Positions 60,934-64,000 of a DNA stretch of 64,000 bases are shown in pieces. The stretch is from Tectiglobus sp965223355. Lineage in GTDB: Bacteria > Pseudomonadota > Alphaproteobacteria > Rhizobiales > Hyphomicrobiaceae. Under the pieces are notes generated by a model. The model was given only the letters and a program-made list of their open reading frames with translations, made no database searches and was not told the DNA's origin. Position 1 is the first letter of the stretch, and each line of letters starts with the position of its first letter. The position numbers and the translations under genes are program-made. The stretch lies in contig CBDCWE010000003.1 of NCBI GenBank assembly GCA_965223355.1, positions 2,480,001-2,544,000 of the forward strand, read 5' to 3'.

Positions 60934-61338
60934 CTAACTCTGAAGGGCCTTAGAGGCACCGTTGCGGCGCGCCGTGACCTCGATCTCGATCTTCATTTCG
61001 GGGGCTTGAAGCTCTGCAACGAACATCGTTGCGGCCGGGCGAATAGCGCCGAAAACGCCGCTGACAACCGGCCAGCAGACCGGCCAGTCGTCGCGATTGG
61101 GCAGGATGTAGTGGACACGCACGACGTCGGCAAAGCTCGACCCGGCTTGCGTTAGCGCGGCCTCGATGTTGCGCAGGGTCTGCGCACATTGTTCGGCGAC
61201 GTCGTCAGAGATCGTCATCGTGGCATAGTCGTAGCCGGTGGTCCCGGCCACGAACACCCAGTCGCCATCAACTACGGCGCGCGAGTATCCGACTTGCTGT
61301 TCGAACGGCGAGCCGGAGCTGATCAGCTGGCGCGGCAT
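60934..61338 (-). CDS. RidA family protein (enamine/imine deaminase-like)
   Basis: This 134-residue YjgF/YER057c/UK114 protein forms trimers that hydrolyse reactive enamines. It shows SSGSPFEQQVGYSRAVVDGD-like start, VFVAGTTGYDY, QTLRNIEAALTQAGSSFADVV and a conserved C-terminal PEMKIEIEVTA segment. The usual catalytic Arg before the final strand is not obvious, so it may belong to a divergent Rid subgroup. It is on the same strand as ndk. Confidence 0.88.
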   Translation of the reverse strand: MPRQLISSGSPFEQQVGYSRAVVDGDWVFVAGTTGYDYATMTISDDVAEQCAQTLRNIEAALTQAGSSFADVVRVHYILPNRDDWPVCWPVVSGVFGAIRPAATMFVAELQAPEMKIEIEVTARRNGASKALQS

Positions 61339-61402
61339 CGGGGCACCTACTTTCGTAACGATAGCGTTTCAAGGTTGGCCGGACCCGCCTCAGGCGGAGC
61401 AA

Positions 61403-61825
61403 CTAGCCGACGATCTCATCGGGTGCGAAGTTGAGCGCAATCTCGCGTTCGGCGCTGGCTGGTGCGTCGGAGCCGTGAACCGAGTTCTCTCCGATCGACC
61501 GGGCGAACTCCTTGCGAATTGTGCCCGCAGCCGCTTCCGCCGGGTTGGTCGCACCCATCACGTCCCGGTACTTGGCAATGGCATCGTCACCCTCAAGGAC
61601 CTGGCAGACGATCGGACCGGACGTCATAAAGTCAACCAGTTCACCGTAGAACGGGCGCTGTTTGTGTTCTTCGTAGAACTTTTCTGCTTGCGCACGGGTC
61701 CAGCGCACACGCTTCTGTGCCACAATTCGCAAACCAGACTCTTCAATTTTCGAGTTTATCTTACCAGTCAGATTGCGCGCGGTGGCATCCGGCTTGATTA
61801 TTGAAAATGTGCGTTGAACGGCCAT
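61403..61825 (-). CDS. ndk: nucleoside diphosphate kinase
   Basis: Ndk balances nucleoside triphosphate pools by ping-pong phosphotransfer. It has 140 residues, the standard length. K11 (SIIKPDA) and the phospho-accepting H117 in NSVHGSDAPASAEREI are intact, with GPIVCQVLEGDDAI and MGATNPAEAAAGTIR also conserved. Start 61825 is the usual MAVQRTFSI. Confidence 0.97.
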   Translation of the reverse strand: MAVQRTFSIIKPDATARNLTGKINSKIEESGLRIVAQKRVRWTRAQAEKFYEEHKQRPFYGELVDFMTSGPIVCQVLEGDDAIAKYRDVMGATNPAEAAAGTIRKEFARSIGENSVHGSDAPASAEREIALNFAPDEIVG

Positions 61826-62230
61826 GATCTTTATCCATTGACTGGTTCGCGATAGCGCATTTGCGCCTTATAATGGCCTGAACAGTGTGCAGCAACCGTG
61901 GGTGACAGTCACCTGATGAGGCCAATCGCCGCCGAATCGCGGCCGGCAATGGCACCAGGCGCCGACGCCCGATCAGCGGCGCACACGCGCCGATTGATGC
62001 GTTGATGGCCGTGTTCGTGCGCCAAACACTCCGTTCGCGCACAGGAAATTACATCGCGGGCGAGCAAAAGCCGCCGGTGGTCAATTTCTCGCTATATTGC
62101 TTTGACTAGGATTCGTTGTTTATCTAGAGCGACTTCAGCTTATGGCGGCATACGGTGGGTGCTGTAGATACACCGTTGTCGACCCGGTTTGGCGAAGGCT
62201 TCGCGGCACAGTCGGGGTACAGAGCTTAGA
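61826..62230. other. intergenic region without a recognisable gene
   Basis: 405 bp between the divergent ndk and GYF_2 genes. A TCTAGAGC sequence at about 62121-62128 resembles the start of family 1 repeats but the rest is not present. Both promoters should lie here. Confidence 0.55.
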
Positions 62231-64000
62231 ATGTCCGGATCGAATGCAGATTTTGAATGGTATTTGGCGCGCGACGGCCAGCAGCATGGCCCGTTGACCG
62301 ATCCAGAACTCAGGAAGTTTATCGAACTTGGCCATTTGTTGCCGACCGATCTGGTCTGGAGGGCAGGGTTCCCGGAGTGGAAAACGGCGAGCGAAATTTT
62401 CCCTGAAACAGAGCCGGCAGCGCCGCCGCCTGAAACCGATGTTGCCGATCAGCCGGACGAACAGCAGCCGTCCCCGTCCCGCCAACAGTCGCAGCCTGCG
62501 ACCCAGGCCGCCACGCGCCCGGCGGTTGCAGATTCAGAGGAACATCTGGACCGAACCGAGCGCACCGACATTGGCGCCCGCACGCCCGAGGCGGCGGCCG
62601 AGACGGCACCCGAGGACCGCCCGGAGCAGACGCCAGAGCCGGCATCCGAACCCGGCCCGCAGCGATCGGGACAGCGTGCGGCGCCGGCCCGTGATGAACC
62701 GGTGAACGGTGGCGTTGGCGGCAACGTCAGCGCCAGGTCTCAGGGTGGGCCGCAGGGCAGGGCGGGCGGGGCGGACGCGCAGGACGCACCGTTGCATCAG
62801 CCACAACGATCGCCGTCAAACACAGCTCATGGCCCGCATCCTGAACCGCGGGCCGGCCGCCCGATCCAGCCCGGTGCGGCTCATTCCGGTTCCGCGCCGC
62901 AAACATCGTCGATCGGACCGGCCCATGGCGGGCCGCAACCGGGACTGGCCAACCAGCACCATCAACACGCCGCGCAGCCAGCCGACCGGCGCTATCGGCC
63001 CCATCGCCAGCCGCAGCAAGGTTATGCCAGCGCCGCGGCGCCTGGCGCGGGCCGGCCGGGGCCAAATTCCAAACCAACGCTGGGGCCGGCCGATCAGCGC
63101 CAAGCCGGTCAGCACGGTCAGATCCAGTCCCGCGACAATAACGATGATTTGTACGAAGACTTCGAAGATGACCCGCGGCGCCGGCCGTATCTTGTGATCG
63201 CCGCGTCACTGATCTTCGTGGCCGTGATCGGTGCCGGTGGCTGGTTTGCCTACGCCAATCAGGCTCTGCTCAGCAAGATCATAACTGATCTGACCCAGGA
63301 TCAGGACAAGACCAAGACCGGCCCAGCCGTCGTCGCCGCACCGGCTTCGCCATCGCGCACCGCACCGCCCAAGCCAGCCAACGAGCAAGTTCAGGTGCCG
63401 GCGGCCAGTGGCAGACCTGTCGCCAGCATTCAACCCCGGCTAAGCCTGCTCAACAGTGCTTTTTGGCAGGCACTCAAGCAGCAAGATGCCGACTGGGCAG
63501 GACGTCAAGAAAAGGCGATCGAACGGCTCAGGCAGCAAGGCAAGTCGGCCGACGAACTGGTCGAATTCTCGGTTGGCGCGGTCGTCGATTGGCGTCGCAG
63601 CAACGCCGACCGGGTATTGAGTGCGGCGCCTGACCATCTGCGTAAACTGGCGCAGACATTCGTCGAGAACCTCAAATATCTTGTCAGTAAGGATGTGCAG
63701 GCTTGCTACGGCTTCATATCCAAAGGTGAACTCAGTCCGGCGGTATTGCCGTTCTATAAGGAACCGGCGCCGACCAAGGTGCTCGGCTCGCAAATGGAAG
63801 CGATCATCGCCGCGGCGAGAAACGACGGCCAGTCAGCGACCAAGTATCTGCAGCCCTCGCCGCCGGACTTCAGAAAATTGGCGCAATTGCTGCTCCAGCG
63901 CGGCTGGACAGAGGACGACCTCAAGCTCTTCTCCAATCCGGACGCGCTGTCATCAGCACCGGCCGACAAGGTCTGCAGATTGGTGACGGAGTGGTTCGAC
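62231..64000 (+). CDS. GYF_2 (DUF4339)-domain membrane protein, cut by the right edge
   Basis: The frame runs open from ATG 62231 to the window end (at least 590 residues). Residues 10-58 form the GYF_2 domain (WYLARDGQQHGPLTDPELRK, then DLVWRAGFPEWKTASEI). Residues about 60-315 are a long disordered Pro/Gln/Ala/Arg-rich linker, and one transmembrane helix lies at about 319-340 (YLVIAASLIFVAVIGAGG). A helical periplasmic or cytoplasmic domain follows (LSLLNSAFWQALKQQDADW). Its role is unknown; the domain usually mediates protein binding via Pro-rich ligands. Confidence 0.82.
   Translation, partial: MSGSNADFEWYLARDGQQHGPLTDPELRKFIELGHLLPTDLVWRAGFPEWKTASEIFPETEPAAPPPETDVADQPDEQQPSPSRQQSQPATQAATRPAVADSEEHLDRTERTDIGARTPEAAAETAPEDRPEQTPEPASEPGPQRSGQRAAPARDEPVNGGVGGNVSARSQGGPQGRAGGADAQDAPLHQPQRSPSNTAHGPHPEPRAGRPIQPGAAHSGSAPQTSSIGPAHGGPQPGLANQHHQHAAQPADRRYRPHRQPQQGYASAAAPGAGRPGPNSKPTLGPADQRQAGQHGQIQSRDNNDDLYEDFEDDPRRRPYLVIAASLIFVAVIGAGGWFAYANQALLSKIITDLTQDQDKTKTGPAVVAAPASPSRTAPPKPANEQVQVPAASGRPVASIQPRLSLLNSAFWQALKQQDADWAGRQEKAIERLRQQGKSADELVEFSVGAVVDWRRSNADRVLSAAPDHLRKLAQTFVENLKYLVSKDVQACYGFISKGELSPAVLPFYKEPAPTKVLGSQMEAIIAAARNDGQSATKYLQPSPPDFRKLAQLLLQRGWTEDDLKLFSNPDALSSAPADKVCRLVTEWFD

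Overview
This 64 kb window is chromosomal DNA of a GC-rich alphaproteobacterium. It is most likely a member of the Hyphomicrobiales (Rhizobiales) or a close relative. The strongest argument is the block bolA - DnaJ-domain gene - cobS - cobT - phytase-like esterase - rpmB - DUF3108 gene - SUV3-like helicase - S4 RNA-binding gene (about 14.2-25.4 kb), which I know as a conserved arrangement in that order. Aerobic (CobS/CobT) cobalt chelation, rplY-pth-ychF, a TPR gene next to ispE and a GYF_2-domain protein agree with this. No rRNA, CRISPR array, prophage or recognisable defence system was seen. The single RNA gene found is tRNA-Ala(CGC).

Layout. (1) 0-6 kb: glycerol-3-phosphate use. A minus-strand glpR - ABC ATPase - solute-binding protein operon runs off the left edge, and glpD with an overlapping HAD phosphatase gene faces the other way. 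(2) 6-10 kb: a decayed Na/Pi cotransporter followed by an intact phnD-phnC-phnE-phnE importer. (3) 10-11 kb: fossils of IS5- and IS630-type transposases. (4) 11-14 kb: a carnitine module on the minus strand (beta-keto-acid cleavage enzyme, carnitine dehydrogenase, gamma-butyrobetaine-hydroxylase-like dioxygenase). (5) 14-25 kb: the conserved cobalamin/translation block. (6) 25.8-33.8 kb: methyltransferase, AidB-like acyl-CoA dehydrogenase, ispE, TPR protein, PLP dehydratase, HugZ-like protein. (7) 33.9-41.3 kb: an internally deleted IS5 element, rppH, a DJ-1/PfpI protein, a molybdenum hydroxylase operon (FAD, 2Fe-2S and Mo subunits plus a MoaD-like protein), DUF1330 and YggT. (8) 41.8-46.3 kb: tRNA-Ala followed at once by an IS pile-up (IS481 broken by a 101-bp MITE, ISL3, an IS1182 stub, IS5). 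(9) 46.5-64 kb: cfa, sulfurtransferase, rplY-pth-ychF, a TPP enzyme, asd, aldehyde dehydrogenase, nitroreductase, amidohydrolase, RidA, ndk and a GYF_2 membrane protein cut by the right edge.

The most unusual content is between the genes. At least three families of dispersed palindromic repeats recur across the window. Family 1 is a 139-142 bp two-hairpin element bounded by CTAG, with four nearly identical copies. Two of them sit exactly on the TAG stop codon of a gene, next to a 42-bp module that occurs alone at a third stop codon and so resembles an unoccupied insertion site. Family 2 is an array of three to four short hairpins (four copies). Family 3 is a mosaic of two modules (five loci). 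A separate 101-bp MITE with a TA duplication interrupts the IS481 transposase. Together these suggest a genome in which TA/CTAG-targeting non-autonomous elements have been, or still are, active.
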